The notes beneath the pieces were generated by a model. It saw only the letters and a program-made list of their open reading frames with translations, did not search any database and was not told the DNA's origin. A DNA stretch of 64,000 bases from Ridgeia piscesae. Its lineage: Eukaryota > Annelida > Polychaeta > Sabellida > Siboglinidae. Position 1 is the stretch's first letter. Each line of letters begins with the position of its first letter. The DNA is taken from positions 255,001 through 319,000 of the forward strand of contig JAODUO010000140.1 in the NCBI GenBank assembly GCA_025642075.2, given 5' to 3'. Below are positions 23,601 through 38,600 of this stretch, in pieces. Both the position numbers and the translations under genes were made by a program.

Positions 23601-26600
23601 ATGACATGATAAGGTGGCGTTGTACATATCGTGCAAGCAAGCACTGCCCTGCTAGTGCATACACGACTTGCTACCAGCGTATCCAGTGTTAAAAACTGAC
23701 CACTGTCCTGAACCTGTGAAGCTAGAGGTTGACAGATGCCGTACGGAAATGCGTATATGTGCTGCTGCAAGTAACGACCCGCTATCTTATATTTACGCTG
23801 ACAACATCATAGCATTGACAGGTGCAGCTAAGGCGATTCTACCAAGTGTCAATATGTGTAAAAAAAAATTAAAGAAATATGCCTTTATAGAATATTTATT
23901 GGTTTTACCAAAATGCCATGCTACCAAAATGTATGTTACCAAGATGTCCTATTACCAAAATGTCTGTTACCAAAATGTCCTATTACCGAAATGTCCAGTT
24001 ACCAAAATGTCAGTTACCAAAACGTCCATTACCAAAGTGTCTTTTACCGAAATGTCTGGATACCAACCGTAACTGTCTGTTGACTTACATGGTCATCAGT
24101 GCTCGATTTGAAAGGTTTGTTTGTTGACAGAATGCAAGTGGGACACTGTGAATCAGTATCGGAGTCGGTCAGGAAACTCATCGCTATTTGACGCGTAGTA
24201 AGTACTAAGTACACAACTCTGTGTCTCTGAAGACACGGGAAAGTTGTTGGTGGCATATTGAATTGTATAACAGCAATCTTAATTACTGCAATGATGTCCG
24301 ATAGGTCAATATTTTGTTGCACATTGCATTCCATATGAATACTTCAGCCTTTTGTGAATAAGTAGTAATATTTTATTCTATTCAGTAGGACTACTTATAG
24401 ACTACTTACAGGTTTTATTTAAACCAGTACAATAAGCAAGGGTTCTGCAATTAAACCCAAAGCAAATGATGATGAATTCTCTGTAGAGTAAAGATAGGTT
24501 CCTATGTAATGCAGCATCCAGTCCTAAAGAGAAATAAAAACATTTAGACTTTATCCACTCATTCCACTGGCAGATCTGATTAACTTTGTAGTATCTTGAC
24601 TTCACTGGGAATAATTCATCCATGCTGCAATCAATGTGCAGATACCATTCACACAAAATACCCACCCGTCTAGAACCAGTTGCACATTCACACAAAATGC
24701 CCACCCATCTAGAACCAGTTGCACATTCACACAAAATACCCACCCATCTAGAACCAGTTGCACATTCACACAAAATGCCCACCCATCTAGAACCAGTTGC
24801 ACATTCATACAAAATGCCCACCCATCTAGAACCAGTTGGACATTCACACAAAATGCCCACCCATCTAGAACCAGTTGGACATTCACACAAAATGCCCACC
24901 CATCTAGAACCAGTTGGACATTCACACAAAATACCCACCCATCTAGAACCAGTTGGACATTCACACAAAATGCCCACCCATCTAGAACCAGTTGCACATT
25001 CATACAAAATACCCACCCATCTAGAACCAGTTGGACATTCACACAAAATGCCCACCCATCTAGAACCAGTTGGACATTCACACAAAATGCCCACCCATCT
25101 AGAACCAGTTGCACATTCACACAAAATACCCACCCATCTAGAACCAGTTGCACATTCACACAAAATGCCCACCCATCTAGAACCAGTTGGACATTCACAC
25201 AAAATACCCACCCATCTAGAACCAGTTGCACATTCACACAAAATACCCACCCATCTAGAACCAGTTGCACATTCATACAAAATACCCACCCATCTAGAAC
25301 CAGTTGCACATTCACACAAAATACCCACCCGTCTAGAACCAGTTGCACATTCACACAAAATGCCCACCCATCTAGAACCAGTTGCACATTCACACAAAAT
25401 GCCCACCCATCTAGAACCAGTTGCACATTCACACAAAATGCCCACCCATCTAGAACCAGTTGCACATTCACACAAAATACCCACCCATCTAGAACCAGTT
25501 GCACATTCACACAAAATACCCACCCATCTAGAACCAGTTGCACATTCACACAAAATACCCACCCATCTAGAACCAGTTGCACATTCACACAAAATACCCA
25601 CCCATCTAGAACCAGTTGCACATTCACACAAAATACCCACCCATCTAGAACCAGTTGCACATTCACACAAAATGCCCACCCATCTAGAACCAGTTGCACA
25701 TTCACACAAAATGCCCACCCATCTAGAACCAGTTGCACATTCACACAAAATACCCACCCATCTAGAACCAGTTGCACATTCACACAAAATGCCCACCCAT
25801 CTAGAACCAGTTGGACATTCACACAAAATGCCCACCCATCTAGAACCAGTTGCACATTCACACAAAATACCCACCCATCTAGAACCAGTTGCACATTCAC
25901 ACAAAATGCCCACCCATCTAGAACCAGTTGGACATTCACACAAAATGCCCACCCATCTAGAACCAGTTGGACATTCACACAAAATGCCCACCCATCTAGA
26001 ACCAGTTGCACATTCACACAAAATACCCACCCATCTAGAACCAGTTGCACATTCACACAAAATGCCCACCCATCTAGAACCAGTTGCACATTCACACAAA
26101 ATACCCACCCATCTAGAACCAGTTGCACATTCACACAAAATACCCACCCATCTAGAACCAGTTGCACATTCACACAAAATGCCCACCCATCTAGAACCAG
26201 TTGGACATTCACACAAAATACCCACCCATCTAGAACCAGTTGCACATTCACACAAAATGCCCACCCATCTAGAACCAGTTGCACATTCACACAAAATACC
26301 CACCCATCTAGAACCAGTTGCACATTCACACAAAATGCCCACCCATCTAGAACCAGTTGCACATTCACACAAAATACCCACCCATCTAGAACCAGTTGCA
26401 CATTCACACAAAATACCCACCCATCTAGAACCAGTTGCACATTCATACAAAATGCCCACCCATCTAGAACCAGTTGCATATTCATACAAAATACCCACCC
26501 ATCTAGAACCAGTTGCACATTCACACAAAATACCCACCCATCTAGAACCAGTTGCACATTCACACAAAATGCCCACCCATCTAGAACCAGTTGCACATTC

Positions 26601-29600
26601 ATACAAAATGCCCACCCATCTAGAACCAGTTGCAAATTCATACAAAATACCCACCCATCTAGAACCAGTTGCACATTCACACAAAATACCCACCCATCTA
26701 GAACCAGTTGCACATTCACACAAAATGCCCACCCATCTAGAACCAGTTGGACATTCACACAAAATACCCACCCATCTAGAACCAGTTGCACATTCACACA
26801 AAATGCCCACCCATCTAGAACCAGTTGCACATTCACACAAAATACCCACCCATCTAGAACCAGTTGGACATTCACACAAAATACCCACCCGTCTAGAACC
26901 AGTTGCACATTCACACAAAATACCCACCCATCTAGAACCAGTTGCACATTCACACAAAATGCCCACCCATCTAGAACCAGTTGCACATTCACACAAAATG
27001 CCCACCCGTCTAGAACCAGTTGCACATTCACACAAAATGCCCACCCATCTAGAACCAGTTGCACATTCATACAAAATGCCCACCCGTCTAGAACCAGTTG
27101 CACATTCACACAAAATACCCACCCATCTAGAACCAGTTGCACATTCACACAAAATGCCCACCCATCTAGAACCAGTTGCACATTCATACAAAATGCCCAC
27201 CCATCTAGAACCAGTTGCACATTCACACAAAATGCCCACCCATCTAGAACCAGTTGCACATTCATACAAAATGCCCACCCATCTAGAACCAGTTGCACAT
27301 TCACACAAAATGCCCACCCATCTAGAACCAGTTGCACATTCACACAAAATGCCCACCCATCTAGAACCAGTTGCACATTCATACAAAATGCCCACCCATC
27401 TAGAACCAGTTGCACATTCACACAAAATGCCCACCCATCTAGAACCAGTTGCACATTCATACAAAATGCCCACCCATCTAGAACCAGTTGCACATTCACA
27501 CAAAATACCCACCCATCTAGAACCAGTTGCACATTCACACAAAATGCCCACCCATCTAGAACCAGTTGCACATTCACACAAAATACCCACCCATCTAGAA
27601 CCAGTTGCACATTCACACAAAATACCCACCCATCTAGAACCAGTTGCACATTCATACAAAATGCCCACCCATCTAGAACCAGTTGCACATTCACACAAAA
27701 TACCCACCCATCTAGAACCAGTTGCACATTCACACAAAATGCCCACCCATCTAGAACCAGTTGCACATTCACACAAAATACCCACCCATCTAGAACCAGT
27801 TGCACATTCACACAAAATGCCCACCCATCTAGAACCAGTTGCACATTCATACAAAATGCCCACCCATCTAGAACCAGTTGCACATTCATACAAAATACCC
27901 ACCCATCTAGAACCAGTTGCACATTCACACAAAATGCCCACCCATCTAGAACCAGTTGCACATTCATACAAAATGCCCACCCATCTAGAACCAGTTGCAT
28001 ATTCATACAAAATACCCACCCATCTAGAACCAGTTGCACATTCACACAAAATACCCACCCATCTAGAACCAGTTGCACATTCACACAAAATGCCCACCCA
28101 TCTAGAACCAGTTGCACATTCATACAAAATGCCCACCCATCTAGAACCAGTTGCAAATTCATACAAAATACCCACCCATCTAGAACCAGTTGCACATTCA
28201 CACAAAATACCCACCCATCTAGAACCAGTTGCACATTCATACAAAATGCCCACCCATCTAGAACCAGTTGCACATTCACACAAAATGCCCACCCATCTAG
28301 AACCAGTTGCACATTCATACAAAATGCCCACCCATCTAGAACCAGTTGCACATTCATACAAAATGCCCACCCATCTAGAACCAGTTGCACATTCATACAA
28401 AATACCCACCCGTCTAGAACCAGTTGCACATTCATACAAAATACCCACCTGTCTAGAACCAGTTGCGCATTCATACAAAATACCCACCCGTCTAGAACCA
28501 TTTGCACATTCATACAAAATACCCACCCGTCTAGAACCAGTTGCACATTCATACAAAATACCCACCCGTCTAGAACGAGTTGCACATTCATACAAAATAC
28601 CCACCCGTCTAGAACCAGTTGCACATTCACACAAAATACCCACCCATCTAGAACCAGTTGCACACTCATACAAAATGCCCACCCATCTAGAACCAGTTGC
28701 ATATTCACACAAAATACCCACCCATCTAGAACCAGTTGCACATTCACACAAAATGCCCACCCATCTAGAACCAGTTGCACATTCATACAAAATACCCACC
28801 TGTCTAGAACCAGTTGCACATTCATACAAAATGCCAACCCATCTAGAACCAGTTGCACATTCATACAAAATACCCACCCATCTAGAACCAGTTGCACATT
28901 CACACAAAATACCCACCCATCTAGAACCAGTTGCACATTCATACAAAATGCCAACCCATCTAGAACCAGTTGCACATTCATACAAAATACCCACCCATCT
29001 AGAACCAGTTGCACATTCATACAAAATGCCAACCCATCTAGAACCAGTTGCACATTCATACAAAATGCCAACCCATCTAGAACCAGTTGCACATTCATAC
29101 AAAATGCCAACCCATCTAGAACCAGTTGCACATTCATACAAAATACCCACCCATCTAGAACCAGTTGCACATTCATACAAAATGCCCACCCATCTAGAAC
29201 CAGTTGCACATTCATACAAAATGCCAACCCATCTAGAACCAGTTGCACATTCATACAAAATGCCAACCCATCTAGAACCAGTTGCACATTCATACAAAAT
29301 ACCCACCCATCTAGAACCAGTTGCACATTCATACAGTCAAGAGAGCAGTGAAGGAACTCACCGAATGTGTAAAAATGGCATGTAGAATTAAACCAATTTC
29401 GACCTGGGTTCTCGTGATTGAGTCTCAAGTGCCATTGCTTTATCCAATGATTCCCTACATCTGATCTCCCTTTGATATTATACTAGTTGAGTTATCCAAT
29501 GGTGCTTGGGGGAAAGCGCATTCGCCTGTGCTAATATGTTTGAAAATTATGTTACGTTGTTTCAGCATGTCCCAGAAATATGTGTCGATTGTTAAGCAGC

Positions 29601-32600
29601 TATTGAGGTTTTTTTAAATCAACACTTGAAAGTACGCATAATTTTTATGACATTCAGTGACATAGTTATAGATGGCATAATTATCTTTACTGTGACATAA
29701 AAGAGATGACATTCCATGGATGGAACTCTATGTACAGCTCTTTGACGTGCTTTTGAAATACTGAACCCCAAGTTTTCCAACACCTTAGACAAACAAAACT
29801 ACCTTAATCAATGCAAAGCAAAAGTTTGTTAGATTCAAGTATTAAGTAGTCATTATAGCAAGGAGTCACGCTATGGTCAGACATTGATCAGACGCATTGA
29901 TTCGTTAAAAAAATACTGACTCTACCATATTTGTGTATTAATTTGTGTCGTATGTTTCAGCCTGTATGGGAACTTGACAATTTTCACTGACCACCCAGCT
30001 AAAGCATATCGGTCACAGTACGAAGTGTGGCATCAGTTTGGTTCAGCATTCCAAGCTGTGGAAGGACTAGTGTTTAACACAGAGATATTTGGTGCATACT
30101 TCGAACAGGCGCTGACTGAGCTGTATGCAGACAATGTACAATACGTTGAGACGAGGGCATTGCTAGGGCCGGTATGTGTCACTAACACCCGTGTGTATAC
30201 AGTACACCATAAATTTGTCATTCCAAATTGTTAGTTTATTTTTCAGTGTGGATTTCACATTGTGCTGGGTATTTAATTTTCTATGTGATATGGTGTTATC
30301 TGTTAGGCTCGCGTTTTAATTTGCAATATTCAGCATCACATAAATGCTTATTTATGACCATTTTGACAAGTCAGACACGTGATACAGTTGGAGCACTTGT
30401 CCACAAAATAACTGACATGGTTTATATCAAATTTATGCATCATTTAGAAATAAGCCACGTTTCTCTTGCAGTCGTTATGTTAACAGTGTTACTCACAAAG
30501 TAAAATTGTTTACAACATCACACAACCACTAGCAATTTTTTTATTTATACACTTTTAACATAACTGATGTAATATTTGCACAATGTGTAGATAAATGCTC
30601 CACATTACAGCATGTAATTAAGTAGCTTCTGTTTGCCAACTGGTTCCTGTTCCATTGAATTCAGGTCGTTGATCTCAATGGTGCGGTTCAAACCAAGGAC
30701 TGGGCTGTGACAGTGTACAATGAAGTGCAACACAAGTTCTCCAAACAGCATCCAGCTTTCTTTGGTGCCAAAAGCATATACATTACTCAAAGGTAGATTA
30801 ATAATGCTGTCTGTAGTTTATAGATAGTAGATACATGTATGAAAAAGAAAAATGCTGTGCATTCTATTTATGTTGAACCAGTATTTATTTTACACAAACA
30901 ACGTCTAATAATAGAGAGAAATGATGGATACTATTACATATGTAGTGTAACAACTACAGGGTGTGTACTGATTTTGTACATCACCTGTGAAAACCTGAAC
31001 ATTAAAATGTTTTCTATAGTCAGTTTGTCAATATCCTTATCTAATTAAAACTTATATATAATATATCGTAAACATATGTATGCCAAAAAAAATTGAAATC
31101 AAGTAAATAATAAAATGGCAGTGGGAACTTGTTGAATGTCTGCGGGAAATGTATGTTCAAAAGCAAAACAGGAGAAACTTGGTTTGGGTTATGTAGAAGA
31201 TTTGTATTTGACATTTCCTGTACGTTTTTGTTGCAGAAGTAAGGATTTAGTGAGCATGATGAGTGATGTGAAAGAAGCAATCCGACTGCGTGAAAAGTTT
31301 CCCGACAGCGTCGTTGGGTTTGACCTCGTGGGAATGGAAGATCAGGGTCCCACCCTCGAATACTTCCTGGACGCCCTCCTCTACCCTTCCCAGAATGGGA
31401 TCAAGTTGCCCTATTTCTTCCATGCCGGAGAAACAGGTCAGATGAATATTCCTTTTTATGGAAACAACGTAATTAAAAATATTTATATTTGCTCAGCAGG
31501 TTTGCATAATTTGCAGATGAGTCAATTGCATAAGTGGCTGTGCCTCACTGGTGAAACTGGGACTAATTCATGTTGATGCTGCCGTGAAAAAATGAGAAAA
31601 GTCAGGGAAGTGCAATTGATCCATATGGATATACGTATGAATACATTTTGGTATTATGTGTGGAAAGTAAATGTGACTACAGGGAACCCTAGTGGAGATA
31701 TGGCAAAAGTACCTCTGCACAAGAAGACACTTCTCTAAGGTGACTGTTATATTTTGTTTCAGTGGGCTTCCCTGTCTAACATTTCCTGATGACATCATCT
31801 TTTGAGATGGTTGTTATATTGGCAAAGCTTGAAAAGTCTCCATCTATCCACAATCTGTTTGTATGTGTCATGTCATGTGTTTCCTTCTAGATGATTTCTG
31901 TGTTGGGCACCAAACCTCTATGGATTCATCTTGATCTGTAAAAGCCTGCATGGCATTGCGAAAACTTCTCATATTTATGAACTATTTTGGCAGTAGAGAT
32001 AATTTTACATTTACGTTATGATAAAGATAATGGTAAAGTTACCCGCGAATGTTTATTAGTATCACGTGTGTGTGTGTTGTTTCCACTTGCAGACTTGGGA
32101 GGGTGTGTCTGTAGATACAAACATTCTCGATACTTCCGCTTGCAGACTGGGAGGGTATGTCTGTAGATACAAACATTCTCGATACTTCCGCTTGCAGACT
32201 GGGAGGGTATGTCTGTAGATACAAACATTCTCGATACTTCCGCTTGCAGACTGGGAGGGTATGTCTGTAGATACAAACATTCTCGATACTTCCGCTTGCA
32301 GACTGGGAGGGTATGTCTGTAGATACAAACATTCTCGATACTTCCGCTTGCAGACTGGGAGGGTATGTCTGTAGATACAAACATTCTCGATACTTCCGCT
32401 TGCAGACTGGGAGGGTATGTCTGTAGATACAAACATTCTAGATGCTTCCACTTGCAGACTGGGAGGGTAGTGTCTGTAGATACAAACATTCTAGATGCTT
32501 CCACTTGCAGACTGGGAGGGTATGTCTGAAGATACAAACATTCTAGATGCTTCCACTTGAGACTGGGATGGTATATCTGTAGATACAAACTTATCAATAC

Positions 32601-35600
32601 TTCCACTTGCAGACTGGGAAGGTTGTCTGTAGATACAAACATTCTACGATGCTTCCACTTGCAGACTGGGAGGATGTGTCTGTAGATACAAACATTCTAG
32701 ATGCTTCCACTTGTAGACTGGGAGGGTATATCTGTAGATACAAACATTCTAGATGCTTCCACTTGCAGACTGGGAGGGTATGTCTGTAGATACAAACATT
32801 CTAGATGCTTCCACTTGCAGACTGGGAGGGTATATCTGTAGATACAAACATTCTAGATGCTTCCACTTGTAGACTGGGAGGGTATATCTGTAGATACAAA
32901 CGTTATCAATACTTCCACTTGCAGACTGGGAAGGGGATGCCTGTAGATCAAACATTCTGATCTTCCACTTGCAGACTGGGAGGGATGTCTGTAGATACAA
33001 ACATTCTAGATGCTTCCACTTGTAGACTGGGAGGGTATGTCTGTAGATACAAACATTCTAGATGCTTCCACTTGCAGACTGGGAGGGTATGTCTGTAGAT
33101 ACAAACATTCTAGATGCTTCCACTTGCAGACTGGGAGGGTATATCTGTAGATACAAACATTCTAGATGCTTCCACTTGCAGACTGGGAGGGTATGTCTGT
33201 AGATACAAACATTATCAGATCTTCCACTTGCAGACTGGGAGGGTATGTCTGTAGATACAAACATTCTGATGCTTCCACTTGCAGACTGGGAGGGTATGTC
33301 TGTAGATACAAACATTCTAGATGCTTCCACTTGTAGACTGGGAGGGTATGTCTGTAGATACAAACATTCTAGATGCTTCCACTTGCAGACTGGGAGGGTA
33401 TGTCTGTAGATAGCAAACATTCTAGATGCTTCCACTTGCAGACTGGGAGGGTATGTCTGTAGATACAAACATTATCGATGCTTCAGCTTGCAGACTGGGA
33501 GGGTATGTCTGTAGATACAAACATTATCGATGCTTCCACTTGCAGACTGGGAGGGTATGTCTGTAGATACAACCATTCTAGATGCTTCCACTTGCAGACT
33601 GGAAGGGTATGTCTGTAAATACAAACATTATCGATGCTTCAGCTTGCAGACTGGGAGGGTATATCTGTAGATACAAACATTCTAGATGCTTCCACTTGCA
33701 GACTGGGAGGGTATGTCTGTAGATACAAACATTATCGATGCTTCCACTTGCAGACTGGGAGGGTATGTCTGTAGATACAAACATTCTAGATGCTTCCACT
33801 TGCAGACTGGGAGGGTATGTCTGTAGATACAAACATTCTCGATACTTCCGCTTGCAGACTGGGAGGGTATGTCTGTAGATACAAACATTCTCGATACTTC
33901 CGCTTGCAGACTGGGAGGGTATGTCTGTAGATACAAACATTCTCGATACTTCCGCTTGCAGACTGGGAGGGTATGTCTGTAGATACAAACATTCTGATCT
34001 TCCCTTGCAGACTGGGAGGGTTGTCTGTAGATACAAACATTCTCGATACTTCCGCTTGCAGACTGGGAGGGTATGTCTGTAGATACAAACATTCTAGATG
34101 CTTCCACCTGCAGACTGGGAGGGTATGTCTGTAGATACAAACATTCTAGATGCTTCCACTTGCAGACTGGGAGGGTGTGTCTGTAGATACAAACATTCTT
34201 GATGCTTCCACTTGCAGACTGGGAGGGGAGGGTATGTATGTAGATACAAACATTATTGATGCTTCCACTTGCAGACTGGGAGGGGAGGGTATGTCTGTAG
34301 ATACAAACATTTTAGATGCTTCCACTTGCAGACTGGGAGGGTATGTCTGTAGATACAAACATTCTTGATGCTTCCACTTGCAGACTGGGAGGATATGTCT
34401 GTAGATACAAACATTCTAGATGCTTCCACTTGCAGACTGGGAAGGTATATCTGTAGATACAAACATTCTAGATTCTTCCACTTGCAGACTGGGAGGGTAT
34501 GTCTGTAGATACAAACATTCTAGATTCTTCCACTTGCAGACTGGGAGGGTATGTCTGTAGATACAAACATTCTCGATACTTCCGCTTGCAGACTGGGAGA
34601 GCATGTCTGAAGATACAAACATTCTAGATGCTTCCACTTGTAGACTGGGAGGGTATATCTGTAGATACAAACGTTATCAATACTTCCACTTGCAGATTGG
34701 GAGGGTGTGTCTGTAGATACAAACATTCTAGATGCTTCCACTTGCAGACTGGGAGGGTATGTCTGAAGATACAAACATTCTAGATGCTTCCACTTGTAGA
34801 CTGGGATGGTATATCTGTAGATACAAACGTTATCAATACTTCCACTTGCAGACTGGGAAGGTGTGTCTGTAGATACAAACATTCTAGATGCTTCCACTTG
34901 CAGACTGGGAGGGTTGTCTGTAGATACAAACATTCTAGATGCTTCCACTTGAGACTGGGAGGGTATATCTGTAGATACAAACATTTAGATGCTTCCACTT
35001 GCAGACTGGGAGGGTATTCTGTAGATACAAACATTCTAGATGCTTCCACTTGCAGACTGGGAGGGTATTCTGTAGATACAAACATTCTAGATGCTTCCAC
35101 TTGAGACTGGGAGGGTATTCTGTAGATACAAACTTATCATCTTCCACTTGCAGACTGGGAGGGTATGCTGTAGATCAAACATTCTCGATCTTCCGCTTGC
35201 AGACTGGGAGGGATGTCTGAAGATACAAACATTCTGATGCTTCCACTTGAGACTGGGAGGGTATGTCTGTAGATACAAACATTCTAGATGCTTCCCTTGC
35301 AGACTGGGAGGGTATGTCTGTAAATCAAACATTCTAGATGCTTCCACTTGCAGACTGGGAGGGTTGTCTGTAGATACAAACATTTCGATGCTTCGCTTGC
35401 AGACTGGGAGGGTATGTCTTAGATACAAACATTATCGATGCTTCAGCTTGCAGACTGGGAGGGTTGTCTGTAGATACAAACATTTAGATGCTTCCACTTG
35501 CAGACTGGGAGGGTATGTCTGTAGATACAAACATTCTGATGCTTCCCTTGCAGACTGGGAGGGTATGTCTGTAAATACAAACATTATCGATGCTTCAGCT

Positions 35601-38600
35601 TGCAGACTGGGAGGGTATATCTGTAGATACAAAAATTCTAGATGCTTCCACTTGCAGACTGGGAGGGTATGTCTGTAGATACAAACATTATCGATGCTTC
35701 TGCTTGCAGACTGGGAGGGTATGTCTGTAGATACAAACATTATCGATGCTTCAGCTTGCAGACTGGGAGGGTGTGTCTGTAGATACAAACATTATAGATG
35801 CTTCCACTTGCAGACTGGGAGGGTATGTCTGTAAATACAACCATTCTAGATGCTTCCACTTGCAGACTGGAAGGGTATGTCTGTAAATACAAACATTTGA
35901 TGCTTCACTTGCAGACTGGGAGGGTATTCTGTAGATACAAACATTCTAGATGCTTCCACTTGCAGACTGGGAGGGTATGTCTGTAATACAAACATTTGAT
36001 GCTTCCACTTGCAGACTGGAAGGGTATGTCTGTAGATACAAACATTCTACATGCTTCCACTTGCAGACTGGGAGGGTATGTCTGTAAATACAAACATTAT
36101 CGATGCTTCCACTTGCAGACTGGAAGGGTATGTCTGTAGATACAAACATTCTAGATGCTTCCACTTGCAGACTGGGAGGGTATGTCTGTAAATACAAACA
36201 TTATCGATGCTTCAGCTTGCAGACTGGGAGGGTATGTCTGTAGATACAAACATTCTAGATTCTTCCACTTGCAGACTGGGAGGGTATGTCTGTAGATACA
36301 AACATTCTAGATTCTTCCACTTGCAGACTGGGAGGGTATGTCTGTAGATACAAACATTCTCGATACTTCCGCTTGCAGACTGGGAGAGCATGTCTGAAGA
36401 TACAAACATTCTAGATGCTTCCACTTGTAGACTGGGAGGGTATATCTGTAGATACAAACGTTATCAATACTTCCACTTGCAGACTGGGAGGGTGTGTCTG
36501 TAGATACAAACATTCTAGATGCTTCCACTTGCAGACTGGGAGGGTATGTCTGAAGATACAAACATTCTAGATGCTTCCACTTGTAGACTGGGAGGGTATA
36601 TCTGTAGATACAAACGTTATCAATACTTCCACTTGCAGACTGGGAGGGTGTGTCTGTAGATACAAACATTTTAGATGCTTCCACTTGCAGACTGGGAGGA
36701 TGTGTCTGTAGATACAAACATTCTAGATGCTTCCACTTGTAGACTGGGAGGGTATATCTGTAGATACAAACATTCTAGATGCTTCCACTTGCAGACTGGG
36801 AGGGTATATCTGTAGATACAAACATTCTAGATGCTTCCACTTGTAGACTGGGAGGGTATATCTGTAGATACAAACGTTATCAATACTTCCACTTGCAGAC
36901 TGGGAGGGTATGTCTGTAGATGCAAACATTCTCGATACTTCCGCTTGCAGACTGGGAGGGCATGTCTGAAGATACAAACATTCTAGATGCTTCCACTTGT
37001 AGACTGGGAGGGTATGTCTATAGATACAAACATTCTAGATGCTTCCGCCTGCAGACTGGGAGGGTATGTCTGTAAATGCAAACATTCTAGATGCTTCCAC
37101 TTGCAGACTGGGAGGGTGTGTCTGTAGATACAAACATTATCGATGCTTCTGCTTGCAGACTGGGAGGGTATGTCTGTAGATACAAACATTATCGATGCTT
37201 CAGCTTGCAGACTGGGAGGGTATGTCTGTAGATACAACCATTCTAGATGCTTCCACTTGCAGACTGGAAGGGTATGTCTGTAGATACAAACATTATCGAT
37301 GCTTCAGCTTGCAGACTGGGAGGGTATGTCTGTAGATACAAACATTCTAGATGCTTCCACTTGCAGACTGGGAGGGTATGTCTGTAGATACAAACATTAT
37401 CGATGCTTCTGCTTGCAGACTGGGAGGGTATGTCTGTAGATACAAACATTATCGATGCTTCAGCTTGCAGACTGGGAGGGTATGTCTGTAGATACAAACA
37501 TTCTAGATGCTTCCACTTGCAGACTGGGAGGGTATGTCTGTAGATACAAACATTCTAGATGCTTCCACTTGCAGACTGGGAGGGTATGTCTGTAGATACA
37601 AACATTCTCAGATGCTTCCACTTGCAGACTGGGAGGGTATGTCTGTAGATACAAACATTCTAGATGCTTCCACTTGCAGACTGGGAGGGTATGTCTGTAA
37701 ATACAAACATTCTAGATGCTTCCACTTGCAGACTGGGAGGGTATGTCTGTAAATACAAACATTCTAGATGCTTCCACTTGCAGACTGGGAGGGTATGTCT
37801 GTAGATACAAACATTATCGATGCTTCTGCTTGCAGACTGGGAGGGTATGTCTGTAGATACAAACATTCTCGATGCTTCCACTTGCAGACTGGGAGGGTAT
37901 GTCTGTAGATACAAACATTCTAGATGCTTCCACTTGCAGACTGGGAGGGTATGTCTGTAGATACAAACATTCTAGATGCTTCCACTTGCAGACTGGGAGG
38001 GTATGTCTGTAGATACAAACATTATCGATGCTTCCACTTGCAGACTGGGAGGGTATGTCTGTAGATACAAACATTCTAGATGCTTCCACTTGCAGACTGG
38101 GAGGGTATGTCTGTAGATACAAACATTATCGATGCTTCCGCTTGCAGACTGGGAGGGTATGTCTGTAGATACAAACATTATCGATGCTTCAGCTTGCAGA
38201 CTGGGAGGGTGTGTCTGTAGATACAAACATTCTAGATGCTTCCACTTGCAGACTGGGAGGGTATGTCTGTAGATACAAACATTATCGATGCTTCCACTTG
38301 CAGACTGGGAGGGTGTGTCTGTAGATACAAACATTCTAGATGCTTCCACTTGCAGACTGGGAGGGTATGTCTGTAGATACAAACATTCTAGATGCTTCCA
38401 CTTGCAGACTGGGAGGGTATGTCTGTAGATACAAACATTCTCGATGCTTCCACTTGCAGACTGGAAGGGTATGTCTGTAGATACAAACATTCTAGATGCT
38501 TCCACTTGCAGACTGGGAGGGTATGTCTGTAAATACAAACATTATCGATGCTTCAGCTTGCAGACTGGGAGGGTATGTCTGTAGATACAAACATTCTAGA

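Noticed and set aside
24402..29428. Four open reading frames of about 1,570-1,634 codons on both strands
   Set aside because: All are made of the 39-bp repeat whose length is a multiple of 3; they lie in an ADA2 intron and show no domain outside the repeat.
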